Source: Channa striata (taxonomy: Eukaryota; Chordata; Actinopteri; Anabantiformes; Channidae). Taken from it: DNA of 64,000 nt. The stretch spans positions 39,754,875 to 39,818,874 of the forward strand of contig CM065168.1 of assembly GCA_033026295.1 (NCBI GenBank), in the 5' to 3' direction. A model generated the notes under the pieces. The model was not told the origin of the DNA and did not search any database. It was given only the letters and a program-made list of their open reading frames with translations. The translations under genes were made by a program, and so were the position numbers. Shown one piece after another: positions 37,249 to 50,800 of this stretch. The stretch's first letter is position 1; every line of letters starts with the position of its first letter.

Positions 37249-40200
37249 GAGTCCCCTTGAAATGGACAAGTATCTGTCAAAAGAGCCCAGCCACAGCGAC
37301 GAACAGCCACTCGAAACTCCAGTGAAAAAAAAGCCGTGCGAAGGCTCTGCAGTGACCACCTGCTATGAAAAAAATATATATTGACAGTTCTGGGTCATAA
37401 AAAGGCACATTAAAAATACAATACAGTCACGCATGTGCTACAGGTTCACACAAAGGTGCCATAAATATAAATCAGCTTATTACACTCCTTTATGTTACAG
37501 TGGCTGACTGATCAGACTTGCAAAGCAGGCGCAATCACTATTAGCATAGGTTATGCCCATGCAAGGGTTATAAAACAGTGGTGGGTAATCAGAGCGCGAG
37601 CGCGTGACGTGACTACACAGTGAGGCAGCAGGAAACTAATGACTTCAGTCAGGGTCAGTCACGGTGGGACTAAAACTACATTCAGTGTGCTTTAATTTCT
37701 AACAGTGCAAAGCTGATCTGCTTATCGCAATGTATGTGATTGGCATTTCAATTTTTTTTATTAATAACGTTAAAAAAAAAAAACATGTTATTGATCAAAG
37801 GAATGGGCCACCTGCAGATTTTAGGAACTGAAAATTTTGTTTAAGGATATTTCCAAAATTTGGGCTTTCAGTCCCGCGCTCCTAATATTTCCACAGCTTC
37901 ACCCAAAGAGTCTATTTTAACGTGTCCCCAGTTCGCACCAGTCAGATTCGCTGAGTGCATTGATCGTTTGGTTAAAGGACAAGTAATTGTGGGCTCTGAT
38001 TGCCTCCGGGCGTCTTCAAGACCAATTTGCCTGGTTGTCACTTGAGGGTCGGGGCTCAGAACTCAGTGTGGGGCAGGGAAGGAGGCTGACAGCAAATGTG
38101 ATCTCCGTGTGATGTGCTGAGTGCTTCCTCCTTGTGCGTTTGCTGATGAGTGTGCGCATGTTGCCGCGCACGCTGGCGTGCACCACAGCATCGGTGATCG
38201 ATAACGAGCGCTCTTTTGTTTGAGTCTTTATTGTAGTAGAGTGGCTTGTTGTTGGTTTAGAGCATAATATTTCAAATGTGACTCAGCTAGTGTAGCTTTG
38301 CTCCAAAGGTATGTTTTTTTAAAAGGTTTGACAAAGACTTTTCACGAAACTACAAGAACATTTCCCTCGACGAGTATGACAATCAACAAATCTTCTGCTC
38401 TAGACTCTTTTATTACTCCATTATCCGGACATTTAACACCTTAAATTGGCCACGTCCGTGCTGTTTCTACAACATGTCAACACCGTGGCCAATCTATAAA
38501 AATCCCAATCACACGCATCTGCAATTTTCTCCAATAAAATCTACATGCTGTAAATGCATTCTTGAGTTTGGCAGCACCTGCAAACATACTGTCTGAACAG
38601 AATATCACAAAAATCATCGCCTCTCCCTCTTAGAGCACATTTGAGTGGCTGCTCCGGGCTCCGGATCTAACTAAGCATTACGGGAGAGGGCCCATTCTTC
38701 ATTTATAATGGGGTCCTCTGTTAAACACAAACCTTGAGGAACTATCGCTCAGCTTGGTGACATCAACTCCACAAACCAGCAACAAATACAACAGTACAAG
38801 AGATAACGGTTATATGAGACACGCAGATAAAAGAGAACAAACGACAAAACACGTGACACGAGAGCAGTTTTAAAGCTTGTACCACAAGGCTACAAGAGTG
38901 TAACTGTCACAGGGAACAAAGGGACTTTTCTCCTCCAAAATATGGGATCAGTGTCTTATAACTTTCTGTGCACTAAACGTATGTGCAGATGACAATTACA
39001 ACAGATTCATTTTAGAAATATGGACATATTTTGGTACATGTATTTTGAATAATGCTGATGTGTACTGTTTCATTTCACATGCCTTTAAAGGTCATAAATA
39101 AAAGTGACTTTGCATTACCCTCATCTGTACATGGCTTTTTAGTGTCTTTCAGCTCCTTGTTTTAGTTATTTAACCTGCAGCTTTACTTCTGTGGTTCAAT
39201 GTGACTGAAACTGAAATGTAATGTAGCTTTGAAATGCAGCAAATGGCGTTTAAGACAAATACACTGCAAATGTGCTGAGGTACAATCTGGCATCAGACAG
39301 ACATTTAACCAGTTGCTAGTCACTAACCTTTCATTTCTTTACCTTGTCAAAAGTGGAATCTGATCACACAGACAATACCAAGGTGAAGCGTGGCAGAGAA
39401 ATCCAGCCTCTTACTGTACCACGCTGAAACTCCACACCACTACTCCTGCATGACAGACAATATCGGCCTCCCCCAGAGGGCTTCGGCTTTGATGGCACTT
39501 TCCATCAGCACATTGTGGAGTGCGCTGCTTCAGTTGCAGCCGCAGAGAGAAACACTGGCACTCGCTATTTGAAGTCAAAGCACAGATAGCTTCAGTGAAG
39601 TGACACACTCTAAATCGAAAAGCTAATGAAAAGTTGAAGCAGAACTCTAAGAAATATTCATAAAGGGAGGTCTGAGGTGGGGGAAGTCAAAAGTGGGATA
39701 ACACGTTCATTTGATTGAATTGTTTCCGCCCTATAATATTAGGGCTTTCACAATAAGGGCTGAGCATGACAGATTAACCAGATCTTGATATTATTACAGC
39801 AGAACTAATATTTACACTGCAGATACATGCATAAATGCATGAAATACTCCACAGTGTAGACATTTGCTCTAACACAGCTGCAGGCGGGATGTTCTATATT
39901 CAAAAAAGGAAAAGTATAATACATTGCAGAGTCAAATGTAATCTCAAAGACAAATGGATAGAACCACATGCTGTGATGTGTTGGTAATGAGGAATACACT
40001 TGGGCTGATAAAAGCCCTTAGTTTGTATTTGCTCGGATACCCAACCGTTTCTGCCCAATTCAAATGTCTTTTGAATTTGTCTTTAATGGCAGCGAAGAAA
40101 CACCACAGTGGGCCGCACGCTGGCTGCTTTCTGATGTCTAACCAACAGTTATATTTATTTTATGTGGGACCAATTAGGAAATCTACACTTGCTGCTATGG

Positions 40201-42248
40201 GCACACGCACGCTGGTCCTGTTAAGTCTCTAAACAGATTACGCAATTAATCACTGAGACGTTCTGTAGGACATCCATCATATCGCATGGCAACAACAAGA
40301 TGACTCGTCCTCTGTGTCACTACAGTGGGACAGACGCATGGATGCAGCCACACAAAGCCATTTATTTGGTATGTGACAGTGTTGGAAGACTAATTTGATT
40401 TCAGGGATTTGTTGTCTTTTTTTTAAAAAGAGCGTTTAAAATGTTTGAGTTTTGATTAAATTTGATTGGCGTAAAACTATAAATATGCATAGCAGAATAT
40501 TTCCTAAAGTACGTGACATTATAAGGGTTTACATAATCAGAAAAGTATATTCCACACTGCCTGTTTACGCCAATCTTAAATACAACGTGCATGAGTCTCT
40601 GTAGGCACAGAACGGCTGTTTTAAGAATAATTCTCCTTTTTCTGTATTTCTCTTTGTTTGAAGAGTATGAAGAGATGTAAACTCGGCTACAACCAATTTA
40701 GAGAGTAGAGAATAGTTTTTTACTGGTTCATTCTTTGGCATTAAGTCATTCATTTCATGGAAATACTGGAAAGCAAACATTGCTTTGTGTGCATCTCTAT
40801 TTACTCCATCTCTGCTCCAGTGACTCTGCTCGATTTACTCTAGCAAAGCTCAGATTACACTTTTTTTTTTCGCTCCCCTCACAAACAGGAAGCTGTTTTT
40901 ATTGTCTGCGAGAGATTAAAACTGTAGTACAAGACAGGAATCCCCAGGCCGAACAAGAGGAGGGACTTGCAAAAAGACCACGTCTGCTACTTTTGTGTGT
41001 GTGTGCTGTGCAGAGCCCGTTGCCACTGTGATAATGAGTTGTAAAATATTTTTTGGCTGCTGTAGACACATTGTACGGGGTTTTGACATCCAATTAGTTT
41101 AAATTCAAGGACCTGGTACTCAAACCGACAATACTGGACTGCATCACATGACCCAAAGTAAGTAATATCTACACAAATATCTACCTGTACCTCAAACAAC
41201 CTGCCTTACACACCAGAATATGACCTGACGTGACCTTGTTAAAGTGGGAGATTCTTTTAAATACTTAATTTCCCTTCAAAAATCTTAAAATAAAACAACA
41301 GTAAATGCAATAATAAAATCAATGCCAATGCACTGAAAAACTTTATGCCATTCATTACAAAATTTAACGAACCCACGATCGAGATCCAGCGTAGCAATTT
41401 ATCAACATTAAAAACACAAATTCATTATTCGGCCTTGACTTTGTCCCAGTAAGTTACATTAGAATCAGTTTAAATGGAATAACAGATCGGAGGAGAAGGC
41501 ACGGATTTCCTTTTGGGGCACGGTTTAATCACAGAAAAGAGCAAAAACGACAGCGGGAAGAGAATAGGATGAAGAACCTGACAGGAGGAACAGGAGCGCA
41601 GGGTGATCCATCTTTATTAGGTACAAATCTAATGTATCAATCCGCCTCTTAGAGCCAACGGTCAGTGTGATATGTGAAACGGTCCACGTGGGTAGATTGG
41701 CTTGATTGCCGTGGTTGAGGTACTGTAAATGGCAAACACAAATACCTGTTTCTCCGTTGCTTTGCATTTAAATTGAATGTGGGGTGGCTTCAGCGGTGCG
41801 TGGAAAATGCAGGAGACTGAAGAGAAACTGTAAACGACACCTCGCTTCCCCAGAGGACGCCGTGTCGCTCGGCGCGTCGTACATCACCTCCTCGGCTCTT
41901 CCCTGCACTCGGCTGCACGTCGAGGTGCAACCGTTTAATCAGTTTTCAAGGTATTCTGCAGTGTCACGCCTGAAGGAAACAGTTCAGCCCCTTCGACAGT
42001 GTGAAGCGAAAATGTCTCAAATTTGTTTAAAAAAAATAAAAATAAAAAAAATCACAGTTTCACATCATTGAACATTCAAGATGCTTGGGTCGATTTGGCA
42101 CGCATTCATTATAAACGACACTAACTGATGATTTATAGTCATAAATCAGCTAAATGACGTATTATCAATCATCATGTTTCCAGGCTGAACCACAGAAGAG
42201 TCTGAGGTTTATGTTCCTATTCAACCCCCCTTTCCCCGCCATACCCAG

Positions 42249-42277
<29 letters not shown>
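42249..42277. repeat. (CA)n microsatellite
   Basis: This is an uninterrupted AC run of about 29 bases. Confidence 0.95.
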
Positions 42278-42280
<3 letters not shown>

Positions 42281-43603
42281 CGCAGATTTATAACTACAGA
42301 TGGAACAAATGCAGAGAGCGGTGCTGTTTAAGGTCCAATAAAATGTTGGTAAGATAAGTTAATTATTTAAACTATAATCACCCCTGTCTAGAATATTGGC
42401 AATAAGAAGCATGCAAATGCTGATTTCATGGATCTGACTTAGAACAAAAGGATGTCTGCTTTACAATGAATGACATAAAAAACTATCCTCACTTTAATTC
42501 TCACACACATTTGTTAAAATAACCATTGTTTAGATTTAAGGACTCGTGTTTAAGCATAAATATTGTCTGCCCAACAATACTGGAAAACAATTTAAAACTT
42601 TGCCTCAGATTCATAGACTCATATGCTAAAATGCTAAATGTGCCATACAAGGATGAGGCGAACCAACTAAAACATTAGGTTTAATCCCACTAATTTATCC
42701 ATTACGCTGCGTCTCCTTGTGGATGCACTCGATCTTCGTCATTACCCTTAAACGATGATGTCAGACAGGAAGGGTCCCTCTTGTTTACACCTGTCCAGTG
42801 CTGACAGAGTTGGCCAGGTAAGTAATGGGGCCAAGGGTGGATCTGTCTGCAGAATGATGGACAAGGAGCTCCATTTTCTGCATGACCGTCCACAACAAGC
42901 TCTGCCACAGAGAGCGAGCGATTACAACGGTTTGCAAAAAGAGGTGTGGAGAGTTGATGAGGGGAGGTATCTTGACCTGAAAACACTCCTCTTCGAGCAC
43001 TGGCCGTGACTCCAGACCAGGCTGTAATGGGTAGTTTGCGTGATTTGAAGGTTATGGTCGACAACAACAACAGATTGATTGTTGAAGATGGAAAACCACA
43101 TTATGGTTAAACAGCACAGCAAAGCTGCTGTGTCAAACTGGTGCTTCACCTTATCACATTGTACTGAGATGTAGTTTACACTAGAAAGCTGAAAACAGGT
43201 TATTTTAAGGTTAACGCAGTTTATCAGGCGATATTATAAATGCTGGATTGTAAAGACTAAACGGACATGTGTGTTTATGTATGATAACTCACTTACAGCA
43301 GTGGAACGTGAACATAAAAGGCTTCAGCCGACTTGTTCCGCTGATAACGTTAATCTGAACGTTGAATTTTTTTTTGCTCCGTCATCTTCCTACACGAACG
43401 ACAATGTTTATTACTTGCTGTATTATTTGATGCAGCCACTCTATGGTTTTCGCATTCAGGTGTTGTATCAAGAATCTCTTCATTGTCTTTGCATAGTCTG
43501 AAATACTTCCGGTGCTTGTTAAGGTTAACTTGTGAAATTTTTCCTACAGCACTGCAGTAGCCAGAAGTTCGTTTGATAATGGATGCAGACAAAAGAAGGT
43601 GCA

Positions 43604-43630
43604 TCTCTCTCTCTCTCTCACACACACACA
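43604..43630. repeat. Compound (TC)n(AC)n microsatellite
   Basis: Eight TC units pass directly into five AC units. A purine-rich AGAGACAGAAACAGAGAG stretch follows. Confidence 0.9.
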
Positions 43631-44411
43631 AAGACAGAGACAGAAACAGAGAGAAAGAGAGTAAAGACATTGTTATTTAACAGTGATATTGATTTTTTTA
43701 TTTATTATTATTTTTACAGAATCTGCTTGGAATCTGTAGCTTTTAACCAATGCAGCTGTATCTGCAACTCTTGTATTGATTATCTTTACACAGCGAATTG
43801 GAATCATGCTAAATGAATAAATGAGTGAATTATTAGGTGAACATTGCATCTCAATGTGGAAAACAGAACAACACATTGCATGTCAACTGTAGACGGACCT
43901 GCCTGATGCTAAACCTCACATATTGATGCCGTGCTGCAGATATTCCACAGTGCAGTGGCTCTGCCGCCAGTGGTTCCGTGGTATATTGTATCTAACGGCA
44001 AAGACTGCAAGCTGTACACACACTCCCAACGGGGTTGTATACATTGCTCTGTCTTTTTTCTCTAGCTCTTTCATGACCAGCTTGGGAATCAAGGGGGTTG
44101 ACTTTTACTCAGTGACACAACAATGTGAGAAAGAAACCTGCTCCACAGTGACAGAAGCTAACAGGCTGTAATTAAGAAGTAAAAGACTGTTTACTTTACC
44201 CGCCCTGATATATGATGCTCACCCACATTTTTGTTTTGCTGATACTGCACACTTCCTTAACGTGGAGGCTGAAACAAACGCTCTCAAGGGGACAACAGGA
44301 TTTGTGCATAACTGATATCTGTCTGAAACTGCAGAAAAGGGTGCAGACAGCAACATTTTAAGTGATAATTTGACCATAATATCACTGATGTTACGACAAC
44401 CAATCCGTTGC

Positions 44412-44895
44412 TCCGGTCAGAATCAGAATCAGAAAACTGTTTATTGCCAGGCGCAGTTAAGACCACTTAACAGTACTAGGAATGTGTCTTGGTGTCAGGT
44501 GCAAACAAAATCTACAGAAAGTTAAAGTGCAAAGGTGTGACACACAACAAATATGAAATATGTACAAGAATAATATAACACCATAACAATAAATATATAA
44601 TCAGTCACTGTGCAATGTGAGGACAACTTCAAAAGTGAAAGTGACTGTCTGGGGAGGGGTCTGAAAGAGTTTGTGCCTGGAATGATCCTCGCTGCTCGTC
44701 TACGGGACCTGGAAACACAACGCTCCTGGCGAGATGGGAGGCTGCAGCCGGTCACCTTCTCAGCAGAGTGGACGACAACGTTGCAGCTTGGCCTTTTTCT
44801 TGGCCGTGGCTGCAGCGAACCGGACTGCGATTGAAGATGTGACAATGGATTTGACGATGGCAGTGTAGAAGTTCACCAGCAACTGAACCCCGAGT
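44412..44895 (-). mobile_element. Decayed 3' end of an L2-type LINE (reverse transcriptase C-terminus and 3' UTR)
   Basis: On the minus strand the reading TFYTAIV-type block (NFYTAIVKSIVTSSIAVRF, near 44810-44870) is followed, after a frame change, by VVHSAEKVTGCSLPSRQERC and then SRRRAARIIPGTNSF (about 44790-44660). This is the order of the L2 LINE ORF2 C-terminus, whose usual forms are 'FYRAVVESILTF', 'VVRTAEKIIGCPLPSLED' and 'RANNIIKDPSHP'. The element ends with GGCAATAAACAG and then TTTTCTGATTCTGATTCTGA (about 44450-44415), the characteristic L2 3' tail with tandem TGATTC units. Frameshifts and the missing 5' part show a dead, 5'-truncated insertion in kcnip4 intron, inserted in the gene's sense orientation. 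It may extend to about 44960. Confidence 0.85.
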
Positions 44896-47800
44896 CATTG
44901 AATTTCTGGTGGGTCAAACCAACCAGCTGCATGGCAACTCCCCCATCAGTATGAGTAGGTGAAAGAGTAAATCAGAAGCAAAGCAAATCGCTTTGGGCAG
45001 TGATCAGGTAGAAAAACACAACCTGCAGGAGTGCAGATTATTTACCATTTACCACAGTACGTCCTGCTTGTTGTCCATCATTTCACTGCCTCTGTTTATC
45101 CAACCTTTTGACATTGTGCTCAAACTTTGAAGAGTGATCTGTTTGAAATGTCAATCGGCAATCAATCAAAAGGACACGGAAACCATTTGAGAATAGACAT
45201 TTCCATCAGTGGATCCATACAGCCCAAGAGAAAAAGCAAATATAGAAAAGCAAAAATACAAAAGCCCATATTCCTGTGGGACTGCTACAAAAGAGGATAT
45301 GTTCAATACGAAAGCTTCCAATTTTACTTTTTGTACTTTCTTGAACAGCACCAACAAGACTGCTAACATGGTTTGCGCATGGTTCTTGTGTAAAATAGGT
45401 CATTATCTCGGTATCAGTATGTTCCTCTTTTCCCTCGAGTCCCCACTCCAACCCTCAAAGGTGTATTGATTCTCCTTTTGTTAGCTGGGAGCCGGAGCAG
45501 GCCTACAGTTCAAGTAATTGCCAGGTAACGGTGCATGGAGAGGGCAGCGCGTCTCATATAGCAGCGCGTCTGGGGCAGCCAAAGGCAGCAGACAGTGGGA
45601 AACATTAAAAACAAAGAGCCTCGACTGGATCTTAAAATTAACTGATTACAAGAGATAAAACTGAGCGAATGCAAAGGTGGAAGAGCACGCGAAGGAAAAG
45701 AGAGGTGAAGCGGAGGTGGGGAAACTTTTTAATTGAAGTTAAGAGTGCAGATGACTTTGGGGAGAGTCGGAGCAGACACTCAAGCACCGGGGTAATAGAA
45801 CTATTCTCTGAGGTGATAACAACAGTGAGCAAAGAAAACAAATCCACAGCAAACAAATTAGGATTCCTCCTAATAGTCTGCAATCTGAAAGGGCACAGTC
45901 TTGTTGTGGCAGTTCTTTAGTTTTGTTCAGTTTTGGTTCACTGAGGTTGCCTCATTTCTCTGAATATCTGGCTATTTTTTTTTTTTTTTAGTTTAACTTT
46001 GTTTTTCACTGATACCAACCCAGGGAGATGGATTTTCTGCTGGATTCACTGATCGCAGTGATACCTCACACACAACAGCTCCAACCCCAACTAAAAATAA
46101 CCCGGCCATTCTTTCCCCGCACAAGGACTCGCATTTACAAACATCAGTGCAAATGGGAAAACTGATTAGAGAGGCTAGCAAAGGTGAATTCAAATGGACA
46201 CTGGCACGGGGTAACCACAGGCCAACACAGAATGCAAATATGGAAAAATGAGAGGAAATTTAATATGGTCAAACTGAAGGGATTAGTGGATCTTGTTGTG
46301 GTGGACATACAACTAAAACCAGTTTCTGCTAAAGTATCTGTGGTTTGTGCTTTCCAAGTAATTTATAATTTCTATCAAGTTTTTACTGTTATTTTGTCTG
46401 TCTACATAACATCATTGATTTAATTATGGGCCAAACCACAGATGTTAAAAGCTGGACCTGAAAACAGCCATAGTTGAAGGTCAGTTAAGTACTACTCAGC
46501 TGGCAGAATTATCCGTCCATCCATCCATTATATTTACCACTTATCCTATTAAAGGTTGCAGGTGCTCTGCAGCCAATCCTAGCTTATACTGGGTAAGAGG
46601 CAGGGTGTAACCTGGACGTCTCGCCAGTCTATCGCACGGCTGGAATGAAGACTGTACAGTGTACAATGTCTCCGACTACAAGAACAGCTTTAATCAACTC
46701 TGAAGGTGACATTTCAATGACAAGCTCATCTTTCACTAATTATTAATTTTACATCTATTAATTAAATAACAAAATGCCTGGTTATAAGGGTGGTAAGGGA
46801 CAGAGGGATTTCTCTGCAACTACAGATAGAAAGGTGTTTCAATGATGTCATCATCAGCATAGAAAGGGACTTTTTGGAGGATTTGTACAGAGCAGAAATA
46901 AGCTCCCAATATTTCATGTGCAGCCACTGGTCAATCCTAACACAAGAAAAAGGTCAAAAAAATTTTTGCCATGGTTTTACAAAGAGACTGAACTGGAAGG
47001 TGACATTTAGTGGACAACACTGAGTCAGCTGTCAGTCATTTTCAGCCAGTCTGGGATTTACTACCGCTGTAAGACAGCCATCAAAACTTTAGTAAGGCTT
47101 GCAATGTAGCCAGGCACTGTGCGCACAGCCTCAGGGAGCCAAGAAATCAGTGCTGCTCTAGTCTTGGACGACAACGCAGCAGCAGAAACCAGAAACCAGA
47201 AGAGGACAGGGACACTGTGAAACAAAGAGGAGGTGAACTAGGCCTGCCAGCAAGCTGATATAGATCCAGACATCACAGTCGAATGTCTTCTTTCTGCTTT
47301 CTCGAAAGGCAACGAAGCTTGGGATAGAGGTCACGGTGAAAGGTCACGGAGCGAGGTTAAAAGAAAGCTACTGCCACACGACACTGATGCTTGTTCTTCT
47401 TTTTCCATTATGTAAGAGTCTTGATGGTGTTATTTTCATGCTCCGGATCACTACCGCATGCTAAACTGTTGCTTTACATCAGGCTGTTAGACATCCTGGT
47501 AAGCTATACGACTTCCTTTTACTGCCGTCACTGAAACAGCACAGTATGGTTCCCCATTAGCCTGCCTCAATTATAGCAACACATTGTGTTCCAAGTTTCA
47601 CCTGGTGCTGAAACTACAACTACTTTTATTCATGCTTTTGCATCTGATTGTTTTAGGTTTTCAACATAATCAAACCTGCAGAACAGATGCTGACTTTTGT
47701 TGCGGGCAAGATATAAGTAAGCCATTACATTATGCACAAAACAAACCCAAAGTTAGACTGCAGACCCGGATACATTCAGATGCTTATCAGGTGAATCAAG

Positions 47801-50800
47801 CAGATGTCATGTTAGCTTACTGGCCGTGAAAGGCAACATTATGCAACACGGTTATCCATCTGTTATTGTTGCCTCTGTCCAAACACAATGCAGCTACAAT
47901 AGATACACACATTTACTGCAAAGCCTAAAAGCAGGTGCTTTTTGAAATCCTAGCAGATTTAAAACAAAACCACTAAACCAGGTGCAAAAATTTAAATCAT
48001 CGAGAAATATTAGTGTTCCGCTTTGATATGTCTATAAGCTCTGCAACTGTCCATAAACTGTCTACTTGAAGTCTGTGTGCAGTCATCAGCACTGCACTAC
48101 ACTCGTGTATCACAACTGCAGTGTAGTGTCTGCTCTAAACCACAACCAATAAAACCACACAGCATAACACAGTGACTCTCCTGCCGTTCGAAATGGGGGA
48201 CGTGCTTACAGGTATCAGATATTCAGTGTTTGGTCAGGGATTATGGGCTTTGAACGTGCTGTTCTCCTGGGGCAGGTGGAACATGACCCGCTAATAGCCA
48301 CTAGGAAACCAAAGAGAGGGAAACAAAGACGGGCCCTCGCATCACTGAGCGGCCGCGCACACGTGTGTTCAAACAGTACAAACTGAAAAGTCCCAGGTTG
48401 CATTTTTCGCAGCACTGTCTTGTAGGTATGAATGCAGTCAGCACAAAAGTGATGCACCGATTCAGCGGAAAAATGGGTCCGACTGTCTTTTGTTATAGTG
48501 TAGTTGTTCAGCCTGATCTAATGTACACGCTCCAGTGAAACCTGGGAGTTGTTGTACATTATATGTAAGCGTAACTTCTTTTAATTCTGCCACTTGTGCT
48601 GCTACATTTATGATTTAAGTAAATAGGGGTTTTCTTACTCTGCGGCCAAGTTTGTGCCCAAAGTTAATACACACCAGCGATCAAAAGTGCTTTCATTACA
48701 GAAAATAAATTACCAGTGTAGTGAGAAAATATCTAATCAACTATTTATTAGTAATTGATTTTACAGACAAACACTAATTCTATATTATTTGAGGTTAAAC
48801 TCAACCTAAACTTTCTTCAGGTGTGTATTATAATGATCACTTGCAGTTTCTGGTGAGGACGATTCTTTTAGGAGAGACACTAGGCTGACTGTGGACCGGC
48901 TGAGGCAAAACAAAAACTGGAGAAAGCTGCAGATTTTACAAGGGAAAGGATTAGCTGACAAAGCAATAAAAATATCAACATATTAAAAGGGTATAAATAA
49001 ATTGCTTGTTTGGCATTTACAGCAGCCGCATGCATGCGCGCACCCAGGATTGTTCCATTACCGAGAACACAGCTGAGGAAATATTAATCTCCAGCGAACT
49101 TAAAATAACTGCATTGACAAACTGAAATCGATACAAGCTGGTTAAAACGCTCAGAGGCTCATCAAAGCTTTTGTAACACAGCGAGAAGTGCTACCAAGCA
49201 AACTTTTCCCAGTCCTGTTATAAAAAGCTGAGAGAAGGGGGTCGGGCGAGCATGTACTGCTACTCAGCGTCAACCTTGGAATCACTTACAGTACGAGCAT
49301 ATCAGCCTGTTCTGGTGACAAAAAAAGGATGAGGCATTACAGAAGCCCGGGCGCCTGACAGCCTAACCCTCAGGGAAGAAGCCAACTGTGAAGATGTGAG
49401 GAAAGATTGAAAAACGTTTCTAAAGCACACGGCACATTTAGTGCGTGTCGCACTGCAATCCGGCTGAATAGCGGCGGTCAAGATACATTTAAAGACGTCT
49501 CGCCGCACAGCCTATACAGACATCGAAAATGTGTCGCTTATAAGCGAGCGGCATAAATCACCCAGCTTTAGGACGACTAAATGATGTTGATGGATATTGT
49601 AGCTCTCCCCGCTCATCTGTCACAGAGACTCCGTCGGAAAAAATTGGGAGGACGAGAAGATTTCCCCTGGTGTGAGCAACCAATAAGTTTTTGCTTTTCA
49701 GTATATTCAATATGTGCTGACACCGATGTTTAGATTTATAACCTGAAAACCTGAGAACAAGAGACTTTTTCCTTTTAGAGGTGGGAAATTTAGGGACGGC
49801 TGGGCAGCGGCATTGGCACAAATTAACATGTCTTTATATGCATCTTTAATACAGTTGCTGTGCAAGTGCAGTAAGTCTGTTCTGATTAATAAATAACTTC
49901 CTTCCTACTAAAGGCATCCAATTAAATGTAATTTTATATCTTGACTGGATGATGATGGACCTTTATCGTGCATCTTGTTCATGTATCTCTACAAAGAAAA
50001 GGCCTGTGTGGGCAAAAATCACCTGTGACAGTACGACAGCACGAGCCGGTTCCACTACATCGCACACATTACCCTCGACCTACACTACGTGTTTGCGCTG
50101 GCTTTGGCAACTAAGTGATCAATGAAGCAACGACTGTGAGGCGGTTCTAGGACAATAAACATCTTAATTAAAATCTCACGGTCTGCTAACTGACCACATC
50201 TATCATTCACTTCCCCTGGCAGTACACAAATATGGCTGGGGCAGCTTGGCTTTGGTCAAACCCCATTTTTAATAATCTGCAGCACAGACTATATAAAACG
50301 AGGTAATATGATGTTGCTACATAAAAATGGATCTGCTCTGAGGAAAGCAACTGACAAATCACCAGTAAGGTGTTTTTTTTAAATATATATAAAGTCATGA
50401 ATATAATGCCTTTTTTATTTCTGAATTCAACATGTGTTTGCCACCATCATGCTTCAGTGCTGATGTAGATTATATGAATGACAGAAGCTAAACAGAGTAG
50501 CTTTCAAGAGCCAATTTAATACCCATAGATAGAAAAATAGGCTACAATACTCCTAGGTTTTAAACTAGCGCCTTCAAAAATGCAATTGAAGCAATCTATT
50601 TACATATGTTCCACCAGAGTTGACTGTATATCTATTATGTTTCTTGTATTTAATTAAATTCTTAATTGTAGTTAGTAATAAAAATATGTTCCTCTAACTC
50701 AGCACATGTGCAGTAATTGAACTTGGTCCAAAGGGAAATATATGCAGCCATTTATATAATACGATCAATAAATAAGTACAGACAAGAACACCATTGTATT

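Larger units (their letters stand above)
33606..44411. other. Intronic DNA without recognised genes
   Basis: Several short ORFs are chance. One 179-codon ORF (34683-35222) exists only because a (CA)n microsatellite stays open in all frames. 36560-36800 and 38400-38600 have conserved-element texture. An ORF pair on both strands at 42700-43070 is unassigned. Hairpins and microsatellites are listed separately. Confidence 0.5.

Noticed and set aside
42702..43070. Overlapping ORFs on both strands, possible element or gene fragment
   Set aside because: No motif of reverse transcriptase, transposase or any known family could be recognised, so I left it unannotated.
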